Shown: in pieces, positions 1 through 8,320 of the stretch
Position numbering within the stretch: the stretch's first letter is position 1
Layout of the letters: each line of letters opens with the position of its first letter
Origin: CAZWCX01 sp964632945
GTDB lineage: Bacteria; Planctomycetota; MHYJ01; WSZJ01; CAZWCX01
NCBI GenBank assembly: GCA_964632945.1
Contig: CAZWCX010000075.1
Coordinates: 1 to 35,607 of the forward strand
Direction: 5' to 3'
DNA: 35,607 nucleotides
Position numbers and translations under genes: made by a program
The notes under the pieces: model-generated
The model's database searches: none
Told to the model about the DNA's origin: nothing
What the model saw: only the letters and a program-made list of their open reading frames with translations

Positions 1-477
1 CCCAGGAGCGGATGACGCGCTGCGCGCGTCATTGGCGGGGGCTTTCCAGGCCGCCGCCGGCGCGGGGCGCGCGACCGCGGGCGTGATGTCAATGATCGGA
101 CAAAGTGCACCACGCATGTGCGGGTCATGGTGCACCACGGTCGCATTCCGGAATCGTTGCAAACCGCGTCACACGTCGGTCGCGATCGGCTCCCGGGCAT
201 TTCTGACTCGAGGTTTGCCTCCCTCGGTTGCTTGCCGCTTTGGCCGCTTCGATTGGCGCCCGGGTTTGGTTCGCCCCCTATTCCCGAGGGTCCCGGCGGA
301 ACCGGGCGAGTCCATGCCGCAGTCTTCCGCGCGTACCATGTTCGTGACGCGAGCCGCCTCGGGTGACCCCCGGAGGAATCGGCGCCGTCCGCCCGGCGGA
401 GTCCTTCCTTGGAACGGCGGCACACTCTCCGGCCTTCCCGGGGCGCCGCGGCGCGCTGAGGGGGCAGGACCTTCCAC
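1..477. other. Non-coding or unrecognisable stretch at the window edge
   Basis: No reading frame here looks like a recognisable protein. Long open frames exist on both strands but give Arg/Pro/Gly-rich translations typical of GC-rich shadow frames. The stretch holds one perfect hairpin (listed separately) and a 10-base direct repeat, GTGCACCACG, at 105-114 and 130-139. It may include more of the decayed kinase gene that becomes recognisable from about 478, but nothing upstream supports that. Confidence 0.5.
12..32. other. Perfect 9-bp hairpin, possible 3' end of a gene left of the window
   Basis: ATGACGCGC (12-20) pairs exactly with GCGCGTCAT (24-32) around a TGC loop. No T-run follows, so it is not a canonical intrinsic terminator. 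It could be a transcript-end structure of a gene beyond the left edge, or simply a GC-rich palindrome. Confidence 0.35.
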
Positions 478-870
478 GGTGCGGCGCGTGCGGCGGAATC
501 GCGCGGCGGCCGCGCCGGCGGCGGCCGTGTGCATCGTGGCGCTCGGCGCGGGCTGGCGGGCGATCCGCGGCGCACGGCTGCGCGGGCGCGTTCTGGCCGG
601 ACTGCGCGATGCGGCGACTCTCGCCGTGCACGGCGCCCACCAGGTGCGGAGGAAGAATGCGCTCTCCGCGATGGATGTCCTTCGCCCCAGGCTCGAGCGC
701 CCAGATCGGGAGGCCGTCGACGAATTGCGGGACGGGTTCCCGGAACCGGGCTTCGGTCTGGGGCGGTTCGAACGGGCCCTGATGAATTTCGACCGCGCCG
801 AGGAATGGCAGGGGAAGGCGCTGACGATCGATCCTGGTTTTGCGCCGAGCCGGATTGAAATCGCGTTTTC
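478..870 (+). pseudogene. Decayed Ser/Thr kinase fragment: post-kinase membrane span plus TPR remnant
   Basis: In the frame read from about 478 the translation has a basic stretch (RRVRRNR), an Ala/Val-rich hydrophobic segment (roughly AAAVCIVALGAGW) and then a TPR-like segment (FERALMNFDRAEEW, then KALTIDPGFAPSR). This order of basic juxtamembrane region, transmembrane helix and TPR is how large PknB-like kinases of Planctomycetota and similar bacteria continue after the catalytic domain. The basic-plus-membrane piece resembles the one in the second fragment at 3421-4438. There is no catalytic domain in front of it and no credible start or ribosome binding site. The frame then runs without a sensible end into the antisense of the RND gene. 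I infer a relic. It could also be a divergent small membrane protein. Confidence 0.38.
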
Positions 871-882
871 TGTCGGCGCGGC

Positions 883-3282
883 CTACGGCGCTTCCTGCGC
901 CGCCGGCGCCGGCGCGCCGCCGCACGTGCCCGCACGCCGCCAGGCGGGCTTCAGCACGGTCAGACACCAGGGCATCAGAAACAGTTCCCCGATCAGCCCG
1001 GTCATGATCGTGCTGCCGCATAAGAGCGCGAAGAGCTGGTTGCCCTGGAATGCCGACATCGTCAGAATCGCAAACCCGGTCGTCAGCAGCACCGAGAAGA
1101 ACACCGTCGCGCGGCCGGTGCCCAGGAGCGTGCGCCGGGTCGCCTCGAGCGTGTCGCCGGCGGTCTGCGCCCACTCTTCGCGGAACCGCGCCAGGAAGTG
1201 CAGCGAATCGTCCACCGCGATCCCGAAGACCACGCTGAAGATGATCGCCGTCGACGGCTTGAGCGTGATGCCCCCGAGCCACATGATCAGGAACGTGCAC
1301 CCCAGCGGCAGCAGGTTCGGCACGATCCCGGCGATCGATAGGCGCAGCGTCCCCGTCACCGCGTAGAAGAGGACGCAGATGATCAGCAGGTCGAGGATGA
1401 AGCTGGTCGACATGTCGCCGACGATGTACGCGTTCACGTCCTGGGCGAGGTAGGTGAGGCCCGTCATGCGCAGCGGGGCCGGCCCTCCCCACACCTCGTC
1501 CGCGCGCCGGCGCAGGCGCTCGACCGCCCCGAGCGTCGCGCGCGTCCCGAAGTCGCGGATCTTTGCGGACACGCGGGCGTACCGATAGTCGTACGACAGG
1601 AACCCCTTCAGCGGCTCGCGATCCGAGAACGAGTAGAGCAGGAGCAGCTGTGCGACCTCCTCGGCGGTCTCGGGGATGCGACGGAAGGCCGGGTCCTCGC
1701 CGCGGAAGGACATGTGCAAGTCCTCGACGAAGTCCACGATCGAGAGGACCTTTTGCAGGTCGGGTTGCGCCTCGGCCCAGTCCTGCACCGCTTCCAGCCG
1801 GCGCAGGAACGCAGGGTCTTTCACTCCGTCCTCGCGACCGCTGTCGAACACCATTTCGACCGCCAGGATGCCGCCGAAGTGTTCTTCGATGAAGTTGTTG
1901 GTCTGGATGATCGGGTGACCGCGATGCACGTCCTCGAGCAGGAGCGACTCTTCGGGGACTTGCGAAAAGGCGAATCCGCTGGCGAGGACCAGCGACGCCA
2001 GCGCCGCGCCGACCCAGCGACGCCGCCGGGCCACCCATCCGGGCAACCCGCCGAGCAGGCGCGCCAGCCAGCCCGATTCGAAGGCTTGCTGGTGCCGCGG
2101 CGGGGGAGGGGGAAGCCAGGACAGCACGGTGGGGATGGTCAGGATCGAGATGACGAAGGCGAACAGGATGCCGACGCCCGTGAACACGCCGAATTCCTGG
2201 ATGAGCGTGATCTTGGAAGTCCGCAACGTGAGAAATCCGAGCGCGGTGGTGAAGCTGGTAAGGAAGCAGGCGAAGGAGAGTTCCTTCACCGTCCGCCGTA
2301 GCGCCTTCGCCTTGTCCTGCACCCGGCCGTACTCCTCGTAGTAGTGGAGGAGAATGTGCAGGGAGTCCGACGTGCCCGCGACGGTCACCAGGACCGGCAT
2401 CATGTTGGCCAGGAAATTGAGGCGCGCGCCGGTCAGCGACATGAGGCCGAGGGTCCAGATCACCGCCGAGACGGTCACCCCCAGCGTCAACAGCACGCCG
2501 TGGAAGTTGCGGAAGATGAAGATCAGGACCACGGTGGCCAGGGCGAGGGCGAGCGGGAAGAAGACGGCCGCATCGCCGTTGATCAGCACCACGTAGTCCC
2601 GGCGCACGAACGGCACGCCGCCCAGGTGGAACGTGCGTCCGCCGGTCCGGTACTTCGCGATCGTGGCCTCGATCGCCGAGCAGATCCGCTCACGCTCCGT
2701 GGATGCGTCTTCGATACCGTCCGTGACGAACCGGCCGCCGTAGACGCCGTCGCCGCGATGGACGCTGCCGGCGTGGTAGGCCCAGTCGATCTTCGCGAGC
2801 AGGCAGGTGCTGCGGCCGTCGCGCGAGAGGATGCGCTCGACGTAGAGCCCGTTGGCGAGGATCCGGTCGCGCACGGCGTCGCGTTCCGCCTGCGTCGCCG
2901 GGATTTCGTCGACCATGGGGCGGACCTCCAGGCTGTCCGCGGTCCCGGTGACGTCGTCCGCGTTGGTGATGCTGATCACCTCCTCGATGCCGCGGATGCG
3001 CTCGAGTTCCCCGGTCAGGGCCCGAATGTCGCGAAGGGTTTCGGCGGAAAAGAGCGCGTCGTCGGTGAGGATCACCATGATGTCGCGGTCGGTGACGTCG
3101 AAGCGCCCCTTGAACTCCTCGAAATAGAGCCGCCCCTCGTCCTGGGCGGGGAGGAACTGCTCGATGTCGAAATCGGTCTTGAGCTGGGATGCCTGCCAGC
3201 CCATCAGGAGGGTCATGGCCGCCACCCAGGCCAGGACGAACACCCGGTGGCGGAAGAGGAACTGGACGAGCCGGTCCGGCAT
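883..3282 (-). CDS. RND superfamily (MMPL/HpnN-like) membrane exporter
   Basis: A 799-residue inner-membrane transporter of the RND superfamily, expected to move lipids or other hydrophobic molecules using the proton gradient. The two-fold family layout is visible: a membrane helix near residues 14-29, a soluble domain (about 35-230), a helix bundle (about 235-400), then a second helix, second soluble domain (about 450-650) and second bundle. Each bundle carries the RND acidic motif, AGTSDSLHILLHYYEEY in the first half and GIAVDDSLHFLARFREE (about 687-703) in the second. The chosen ATG at 3282 has AAGGAG eight bases upstream and a promoter behind it. Longer upstream open frame reads as low-complexity sequence and is left out. 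A LolA-like protein and a DUF1302-like barrel, frequent companions of such exporters, lie just beyond on the opposite strand. Substrate unknown. The protein ends in a short Ala/Pro tail. Confidence 0.93.
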   Translation of the reverse strand: MPDRLVQFLFRHRVFVLAWVAAMTLLMGWQASQLKTDFDIEQFLPAQDEGRLYFEEFKGRFDVTDRDIMVILTDDALFSAETLRDIRALTGELERIRGIEEVISITNADDVTGTADSLEVRPMVDEIPATQAERDAVRDRILANGLYVERILSRDGRSTCLLAKIDWAYHAGSVHRGDGVYGGRFVTDGIEDASTERERICSAIEATIAKYRTGGRTFHLGGVPFVRRDYVVLINGDAAVFFPLALALATVVLIFIFRNFHGVLLTLGVTVSAVIWTLGLMSLTGARLNFLANMMPVLVTVAGTSDSLHILLHYYEEYGRVQDKAKALRRTVKELSFACFLTSFTTALGFLTLRTSKITLIQEFGVFTGVGILFAFVISILTIPTVLSWLPPPPPRHQQAFESGWLARLLGGLPGWVARRRRWVGAALASLVLASGFAFSQVPEESLLLEDVHRGHPIIQTNNFIEEHFGGILAVEMVFDSGREDGVKDPAFLRRLEAVQDWAEAQPDLQKVLSIVDFVEDLHMSFRGEDPAFRRIPETAEEVAQLLLLYSFSDREPLKGFLSYDYRYARVSAKIRDFGTRATLGAVERLRRRADEVWGGPAPLRMTGLTYLAQDVNAYIVGDMSTSFILDLLIICVLFYAVTGTLRLSIAGIVPNLLPLGCTFLIMWLGGITLKPSTAIIFSVVFGIAVDDSLHFLARFREEWAQTAGDTLEATRRTLLGTGRATVFFSVLLTTGFAILTMSAFQGNQLFALLCGSTIMTGLIGELFLMPWCLTVLKPAWRRAGTCGGAPAPAAQEAP

Positions 3283-3307
3283 GGCTGCGACTCCTTGGGA
3301 CGCGGAC

Positions 3308-3336
3308 AGTATAGGGAGGGGGGGAGCGAAGTTCAA
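3308..3336 (-). promoter_or_regulatory. Predicted sigma-70-type promoter of the RND exporter gene
   Basis: Read on the minus strand: TTGAAC (3336-3331), a 17-base spacer, then TATACT (3313-3308). The -10 matches 5 of 6 consensus positions. It lies about 25 bases before the start codon, and AAGGAG (3296-3291) follows. Prediction from sequence only. Confidence 0.6.
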
Positions 3337-3420
3337 TCCCGGCCGGACGCGGTCGGCGCGAGTTCCGGGAGGATTGCATCCGCTCGCAGGAGTCGGAAGA
3401 TGCTGCCGGGGGTTGCCGGC

Positions 3421-4438
3421 GGGCCGGAAAGGCCGAATCTCGCGGCGGCGGCGGCCCCGGTGCGGACGGTCCAACGGCTGACGCGCACGGGGGTGGTGAT
3501 GGGCACCCCCGCGCACATGGCCCCGGAGCAGGCCGACGGGGGCGGCGCCCCCGTGGACGGCCGCAGCGACGTCTACGCGCTCGGCTCGGTCCTCTGCGAG
3601 CTCACCACCGGTCGCGCTCCCTATGCCGGGGGAACGCCGCTCGAGGTGCTCTACCGGAAACTGGCTCAGGACCCGGTCCCGCCGCGCCGCGTGCAGCCGA
3701 ATCTGGGCGCGGACGTGGAGACGATCATCCTGAAGGCGCGGGAGCGCGAACCGGACCGGCGCTACGCGACGGCGGCGGAGTTGGCCCGTGACCTGGCGCG
3801 CAGCCTCGAAGGGGAGGCGATCCTGGCGCGGCCGTCGAGCCGGGCGTACCGCGTGCGTAGGTGGGTGGGCCGGAATCGCGCGTTCGCCGTCGCGGGCCGG
3901 TCGGCGCTCGTGCTCCTCGCGGTGGGCGGCGTGTGGGTGGCGGGGGAACGAGGGCTGCGCGCGGAGGCGGCGGCGCTCGCCGCCGACCCGCAGCGCAAGG
4001 CGGAAGAGTCGGCGCGCCGGGCGGAGGAGCGCCGACAGGCACTCGTGGTGCAACTGCGCAACGTCTCCGGGCGGTCGCGGCTGCGAATTCTCCGGGGCAA
4101 CTGGCAGTCCCGGCAGGGACCGAGCCCGGTGGAGACGTTCCCGGGCGCGTTGACCGACCTGAACGTGCTTTGTTGTTCAACCCAGGGCTGCCCCCCGTGG
4201 GACGTGGGCCGCGCAGGTGCGCGCGGCGCTGGCGACGCTGGACGCAGGGGACTCTCCCGCGTGGAAAGACAAATGCCACGAGGCCGCCGCCCTGCGCGCG
4301 CGCGCCTTCCTCCATCTCGAGCACGCCCTTCGGTTCGGGTTCCGGGACCGGAAGCACCTCGGGTCCGATCCGGATCTCGAGCCGCTTCGCGCCGAGGCCA
4401 CGCGCTGGGAGGAGCTCCGCGGGCGAATCGGTCGCTGA
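3421..4438 (+). pseudogene. Truncated, frameshifted PknB-like Ser/Thr kinase gene
   Basis: From about 3436 the frame encodes the C-lobe of a Hanks-type kinase. It shows LTRTGVVMGTPAHMAPEQ (activation loop/P+1 region), DVYALGSVLCELTTGRAPY (helix F region) and REREPDRRYATAAELARDL (helix I region with its conserved Arg), followed by a hydrophobic span and a coiled region. The whole N-lobe, catalytic loop and DFG are absent. After about 4150 the coding signal moves to another frame: 4190-4438 reads as the usual C-terminal end (LRARAFLHLEHALRFGF, then DPDLEPLR) and stops at 4438. So there is a 5' truncation plus at least one frameshift or internal deletion. An ATG at 3400 with AGGAG upstream could start a short product, but without catalytic residues it could not be an active kinase. 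Read straight on, the first frame would run into the BON gene, which I regard as coincidence. Confidence 0.8.
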
Positions 4439-4692
4439 ACGACCGCCCCCCGGCCTCCGGGCGGCCCTCCCGGCAGGCATCGCCTCCGGCGAATCCGGCA
4501 CGTCCGTGTGGCTCCTCCCGCGTTCCGCCGTTCCGTCCGCGTGACACGCATTCTCATTTCGACGACGAAAGAGCCCGCCTGGACTCCCGCGGGGGGCCCC
4601 TACCGCCGGAACGGAATTTGCGTCAAAAAAGAGTGCGAGGCGCGAAAGATCGCGCGGGGGAGGGAGAATCTCGATCCACAAGGAGGCCAGCC

Positions 4693-5286
4693 ATGAAACC
4701 TTGGCTCACGTTTGGAATCGGCATCGTGATCGGTGCCGTGGGATCGTGGTGGATGCTGGCGGGCGATCGGGCCATCCGGGCGCCGGGGGAATCCGGTCCC
4801 GACGTTCGCCAGGTCAAGAAGGAGGTCTTCGAACTCGACCGGGACCAGATCCTGGCCGACTTGAAGCGGACCGGAGAGGTGGTCCGCCGACGCGCGCGGG
4901 AATACGGCGAGGTGATCGCCGATGTCGCCGCGGACGCCGGGATCACCGCCACGATCAAGGCCAAGTTGATCCGTGACCCGCACCTGTCCGCCTGGAACAT
5001 CGGGGTCAGCACCACGGCGGGACGGGTCTATCTGACCGGGGAGGTGGAGTCCGCCGACCAGATCTCCGAGACGATCCTGCTGGTCATGGAGACGCAGGGC
5101 GTTCGCGATGTGGTTTCGACCATCCGCCTGAAGGCTGCGGAGGCGATCCCGGAGCCGGCCGGGGCGGAGCAGCCGCCGGCTTCGGCGCCGGATCGGCCGG
5201 AACCCACGCCGGAACCGGCGCAGCCCGGGGAGCCGGAAAAACCCCAACCGGAAACACCGGAAGCGCCGAAACCGGACAAGCCCTGA
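4693..5286 (+). CDS. Membrane-anchored BON-domain protein with Pro/Glu-rich tail
   Basis: A 197-residue protein. An N-terminal hydrophobic helix (about 5-22, with FGIGIVIGAVGSWWML) serves as a signal anchor. A charged, probably helical region (about 40-75) comes next, then one BON domain (about 77-140; key pieces TIKAKLIRDPHLSAWNIGV and GRVYLTGEVESADQ). The tail from about 145 is almost entirely Pro, Glu, Ala and Lys. BON domains bind phospholipid or envelope surfaces and are common in periplasmic proteins such as OsmY. The ATG at 4693 follows a perfect AGGAGG at 4681-4686. The 254 bases upstream hold no other gene and no convincing promoter. It sits just ahead of the LolA-like and barrel genes, suggesting an envelope role; the precise role is unknown. 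Confidence 0.85.
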   Translation: MKPWLTFGIGIVIGAVGSWWMLAGDRAIRAPGESGPDVRQVKKEVFELDRDQILADLKRTGEVVRRRAREYGEVIADVAADAGITATIKAKLIRDPHLSAWNIGVSTTAGRVYLTGEVESADQISETILLVMETQGVRDVVSTIRLKAAEAIPEPAGAEQPPASAPDRPEPTPEPAQPGEPEKPQPETPEAPKPDKP

Positions 5287-5410
5287 GCGTCACGCGGCCT
5301 GCGAAATCTCGCGTCCCCCTTCGCACGGGAGGGGGACGAAGGGGCCGCGTTCGCCCGGCGGGGGGGAATTCCGTCCCCCGGGGAATCGCTGCGGCCGATG
5401 CGGCAGACGG

Positions 5411-5439
5411 TTGCTCCCGACCGGGTCGCCCACTAGAAT
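5411..5439 (+). promoter_or_regulatory. Predicted promoter of the LolA-like/barrel gene pair
   Basis: TTGCTC (5411-5416), 17-base spacer, TAGAAT (5434-5439). The -35 is weak (3 of 6) but the -10 is good (5 of 6) and the spacing ideal. It lies 39 bases before the start of the LolA-like gene. Confidence 0.45.
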
Positions 5440-5478
5440 GACGCCGCGACCGGCCGTTTCTTCGAAGGGACCTGCCCG

Positions 5479-6279
5479 ATGCGACGTCTTTGGCTTCCCG
5501 CTGCGCTCCTCCTTGCCGCTTGCACCGCGTGCGCCGACGATCTCGACGGCACGGCCGTCATGAAGCGCGTCGACGCGCGCGAGGACGGACTGGATTCGTT
5601 TTCGACGGTGACCTTCGTCCTGGAAAACGAAAAGGGGGAGCAGCGACGTCGCACGCTGCAGCGGTATTGGATCGATCTGGACGGCCGGGAGGGGCAGCAT
5701 TCCAAGACCGTCCTCTTCTTCACCGCGCCGCCCGACGTGGCGGGGACCGGGTTGCTCAACTGGAGCTACGACGAGACCGGCAAGGATGACGACCAGTGGC
5801 TGTACCTGCCGGCCTTCCGTCAAACCAAGCGCATCGCCGCGGCCGAGAAGGAGAAGAGCTTCCTCGGCACCGACTTTACGTATGAAGACATGTCCCGGCG
5901 CCAGATCGAAAAGGACGAACACGTCAATCTCGGCGCGGAAACCCTCGAGGGGAAGACCTACTACCGCGTGGAGAGCAAGCCGCGGGACTCGGGGTACCTG
6001 TACTCGAAGCGGGTGTCCTGGGTGGAGAAGGACTCCTGGTTGGTGCGCAAGGTCGAATTCTATGACCGCAAGGGGGCGCACCAGAAGACGATGACCATCG
6101 TCTGGAAGCAGGAGAAGGCCGCCGATACCGGGGCACCGATCTGGACGTGGGACCGGGCGCTCATGGTCGACCTGCAGAAGCGGCACAAGACGCTCGTCGT
6201 CACCGATCGCATCGCCTTCAACACGCGAATCAACGAGGACCAGTTCACGAAGATGCGGCTGGAGCAGGGGGCGAAGTAG
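5479..6279 (+). CDS. Outer-membrane lipoprotein-sorting (LolA-like, PF17131-type) protein
   Basis: A 266-residue exported protein of the LolA-like family that accompanies RND exporters. The start at 5479 follows GAAGGGA. The signal sequence is short and hydrophobic and contains LAAC (Cys15), an acceptable lipobox, so it may be a lipoprotein; cleavage after TACA by signal peptidase I is the alternative. The family signature is clear near residues 110-140: DQWLYLPAFRQTKRI, then KSFLGTDFTYEDM. The beta-rich remainder fits the open-barrel lipid-binding fold of LolA/LolB relatives, here probably a periplasmic carrier for a hydrophobic substrate. It is followed by the DUF1302-like barrel gene, and the divergent RND exporter lies about 2.2 kb upstream. 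The specific cargo cannot be read from sequence. Confidence 0.88.
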   Translation: MRRLWLPAALLLAACTACADDLDGTAVMKRVDAREDGLDSFSTVTFVLENEKGEQRRRTLQRYWIDLDGREGQHSKTVLFFTAPPDVAGTGLLNWSYDETGKDDDQWLYLPAFRQTKRIAAAEKEKSFLGTDFTYEDMSRRQIEKDEHVNLGAETLEGKTYYRVESKPRDSGYLYSKRVSWVEKDSWLVRKVEFYDRKGAHQKTMTIVWKQEKAADTGAPIWTWDRALMVDLQKRHKTLVVTDRIAFNTRINEDQFTKMRLEQGAK

Positions 6280-6461
6280 GGAGACGCCGCGGGAGCGGGG
6301 CGCGGCCGGGCGGGGAAGCGGCGGGGGGATCCCGCCCACGAAGTCGGGAGGATCCGCGGGCGCCCCGGCGTGCGTGCGGTGCGCCCCCGAGATTCGAGCC
6401 GGGCCCGGGCAGGACCACGGCCGCGGCCGGGCCGGTCGGCGAACGAGGAGCGAATCAGGGA

Positions 6462-8114
6462 ATGGGGAGAGGCGCGAAGGAGCGCCCGGCCGCTTGCGGC
6501 CGGGGCAGGGGAGGGGACCGGACCCCCGCGCAGGACCGGCAACGACGCCCCGTCGCGCTGCACGCCGTGCTGTGGGCGCTTGCCCTCCTGTCCCTGACGG
6601 CGCTCGGCGCCGCGGCGGAGGACTCCGGCGTCCCGCCCGCATCCCCGGACCCCACGAACCGGGAATCCTCGACGGACCCCGGATCCGGAGCGCCTTCCGG
6701 TGCTCCCCAAGCCCCCTCCGGGCAGGCCGCGACTCCGGCGGTGGATTCGACCGTCCCCGCTCCGGGCGATCCCCCGGCCCGGGACCCGTTCGCCGACGAT
6801 CCGCTCTTGCGCTCCCCGCTCGATCCGGGCAAGACCGGGTCGAGCGATCCCGGAACCGCGTCCGCGGACGATGTGGCCCCCTCCTCGCCTTTCCATCTCA
6901 AGGGGTACGTGAAGAACGAGACCGCGTTCCGTACCTCTCGCCCGCGCGAGTTCAGCAAGATCCTGAACGTGGCCCAGGGGGAGGGGACCTGGAGCCCGTT
7001 CGAAGTACTCGATCTCGTGGCGGTGGTCCGCGCGCACTACGACGCCGTCTTCGATGCCGAAAACGGGTTCTCGGCGGAGGCGGAAAACGCCTACGAAGCC
7101 GAGGTCAGCCTGCGCGAGGCGTACGCCGATTTCCACTCCGGCCCCTGGCGCGTACGCGCGGGCCGGCAGCAGATCGTCTGGGGCGAGACGATCGGCCTCA
7201 AGGTCCTCGACCTGGTCAATCCGCAGGACTTTCGGGAGTTCATCCTCGACGATTTCATCGACAGTCGCATCCCGCTGACCTCCTTGCGCGTGGAGTGGCT
7301 CGCGGGCGATGCCGGCCCGTTCGAGGACATCACGCTCGAGGGGATCTGGATCCCGCATCTGCGTTTCCACGAGCCGCCCGAACCGGGGTCGGAGTATTTC
7401 GTGCCGCCCCCGGAAGCCCCGCCCGGGGTCCGCGTGGTCCAGCACCGCACCGATGAGCCGCCGGAGACCCTGGGAAACTCCGAGTGGGGCCTGCGCGTTC
7501 GCTCCGTGGTCGACGCCTGGGATCTCTCCGTTTCCTACTTCCAGACCTGGGACGATACACCCGTTTCGATCCGGCGGTTCGACCCGACCACCTTTACGCT
7601 CACCGTCGAACCCGAGCACCGCCGCGCCCGGATCCTGGGCGGCAGCGTCAGCAACGCCTTCGGAAAACTCGTCGTCTCGGCCGAGGTGGCGTACTGGTTC
7701 GGGCGCGCCTTCGATACGGAGGACCTGAGCGAGGGGCAGGGCGTGGTCCGCCACGACTTCCTGAATGCGGGAGTCGGCCTGGACTATGAGGTCTTCGGGA
7801 TCGACGTCGGCCTGCAATACTTCCAGTCCATCGTCCTCGACTCTGACAGCGACCTGGTGGGCAATCGAACGCAATCGGCGGCCTCGCTGCACCTGCGGGA
7901 GACCTTCCTGAAGGACGACTTGACCGTCACGGGATTCCTCTTGCACGACCTGGAGACCGATGACCAATGGGTCCGTTTCGAGGCCGGTTACGACCTGACG
8001 GACGATCTCAACCTCAAGCTGGGAATGGACATCCTGGAAGGGAAGGAGCGCGGAGCCCTGGGCCGGTTCGACCACACCGATCGTGTCACCTTGGAGGTGA
8101 AGTGGAGCTTCTAG
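6462..8114 (+). CDS. DUF1302-like outer-membrane beta-barrel protein
   Basis: About 550 residues. The ATG at 6462 has GAGGAG at 6445-6450 upstream. It gives an unusually long basic n-region (about 30 residues) before the hydrophobic core LHAVLWALALLSLTALGA, with a cleavage site near AAAED. A Pro/Ser/Asp-rich linker of about 90 residues precedes the barrel. The barrel carries a motif typical of DUF1302-type porins: WRVRAGRQQIVWGETIGLK, then LDLVNPQDFREF and DSRIPL. Alternating beta strands continue to a C-terminal ...VTLEVKWSF, the terminal aromatic expected by the BAM machinery. It is 182 bases downstream of the LolA-like gene, and with the RND protein completes an inner membrane, periplasm and outer membrane set. 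The exact start is less certain than the frame. Confidence 0.82.
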   Translation: MGRGAKERPAACGRGRGGDRTPAQDRQRRPVALHAVLWALALLSLTALGAAAEDSGVPPASPDPTNRESSTDPGSGAPSGAPQAPSGQAATPAVDSTVPAPGDPPARDPFADDPLLRSPLDPGKTGSSDPGTASADDVAPSSPFHLKGYVKNETAFRTSRPREFSKILNVAQGEGTWSPFEVLDLVAVVRAHYDAVFDAENGFSAEAENAYEAEVSLREAYADFHSGPWRVRAGRQQIVWGETIGLKVLDLVNPQDFREFILDDFIDSRIPLTSLRVEWLAGDAGPFEDITLEGIWIPHLRFHEPPEPGSEYFVPPPEAPPGVRVVQHRTDEPPETLGNSEWGLRVRSVVDAWDLSVSYFQTWDDTPVSIRRFDPTTFTLTVEPEHRRARILGGSVSNAFGKLVVSAEVAYWFGRAFDTEDLSEGQGVVRHDFLNAGVGLDYEVFGIDVGLQYFQSIVLDSDSDLVGNRTQSAASLHLRETFLKDDLTVTGFLLHDLETDDQWVRFEAGYDLTDDLNLKLGMDILEGKERGALGRFDHTDRVTLEVKWSF

Positions 8115-8157
8115 CCGGAATTCCGCGAACCGGTTCGCGGTTCGCGAACCCTCCGGC
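8114..8157. terminator. Nested palindromes after the barrel gene, candidate transcript end
   Basis: GCCGGA (8114-8119) pairs with TCCGGC (8152-8157). Between them lie a perfect 18-base palindrome CCGCGAACCGGTTCGCGG (8123-8140) and an overlapping perfect 12-base palindrome GGTTCGCGAACC (8139-8150). The structure begins at the last base of the stop codon. There is no T-run, so a factor-dependent terminator, an mRNA-stabilising 3' structure or a dyad protein site are all possible. Confidence 0.45.
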
Positions 8158-8253
8158 TGCGGCCGACCATGAAGATGGAAGCCCCACGAGGGCTCGGCGG
8201 CGAGGCGCTCCGTCGACGCGGGTCGATCCCCCGGCGCGGGTCGAACGCGACCA

Positions 8254-8281
8254 TTGATTTCCGAATCGACTTTGCTATACT
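8254..8281 (+). promoter_or_regulatory. holA: Predicted sigma-70-type promoter of the holA gene cluster
   Basis: TTGATT (8254-8259), 16-base spacer, TATACT (8276-8281), in a locally AT-rich patch that stands out from the surroundings. Transcription would start near 8288, giving a leader of roughly 33 bases before the holA ATG. Confidence 0.6.
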
Positions 8282-8320
8282 CCTTCCAATCCCCGTCTTG
8301 ATCCCAAATTCCGGTAGTTT

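Noticed and set aside
105..139. Direct repeat GTGCACCACG as a CRISPR or attachment site
   Set aside because: Only two 10-base copies with 15 bases between them, no further units and no integrase or cas gene.
883..4053. Extension of the RND gene to an upstream start near 4053 (minus)
   Set aside because: The added 257 residues are Arg/Pro-rich, overlap the kinase relic, and lack a ribosome binding site. The ATG at 3282 has a perfect one plus a promoter.
3400..5286. One long plus-strand protein joining the kinase C-lobe to the BON protein
   Set aside because: The middle part (about 4150-4692) has no protein-like composition in that frame, coding signal moves to another frame, and the BON gene has its own AGGAGG and ATG.
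6060..8075. A 671-residue open frame on the minus strand
   Set aside because: Antisense to the barrel gene, whose signal peptide, DUF1302-like motif and terminal Phe are clear on the plus strand.
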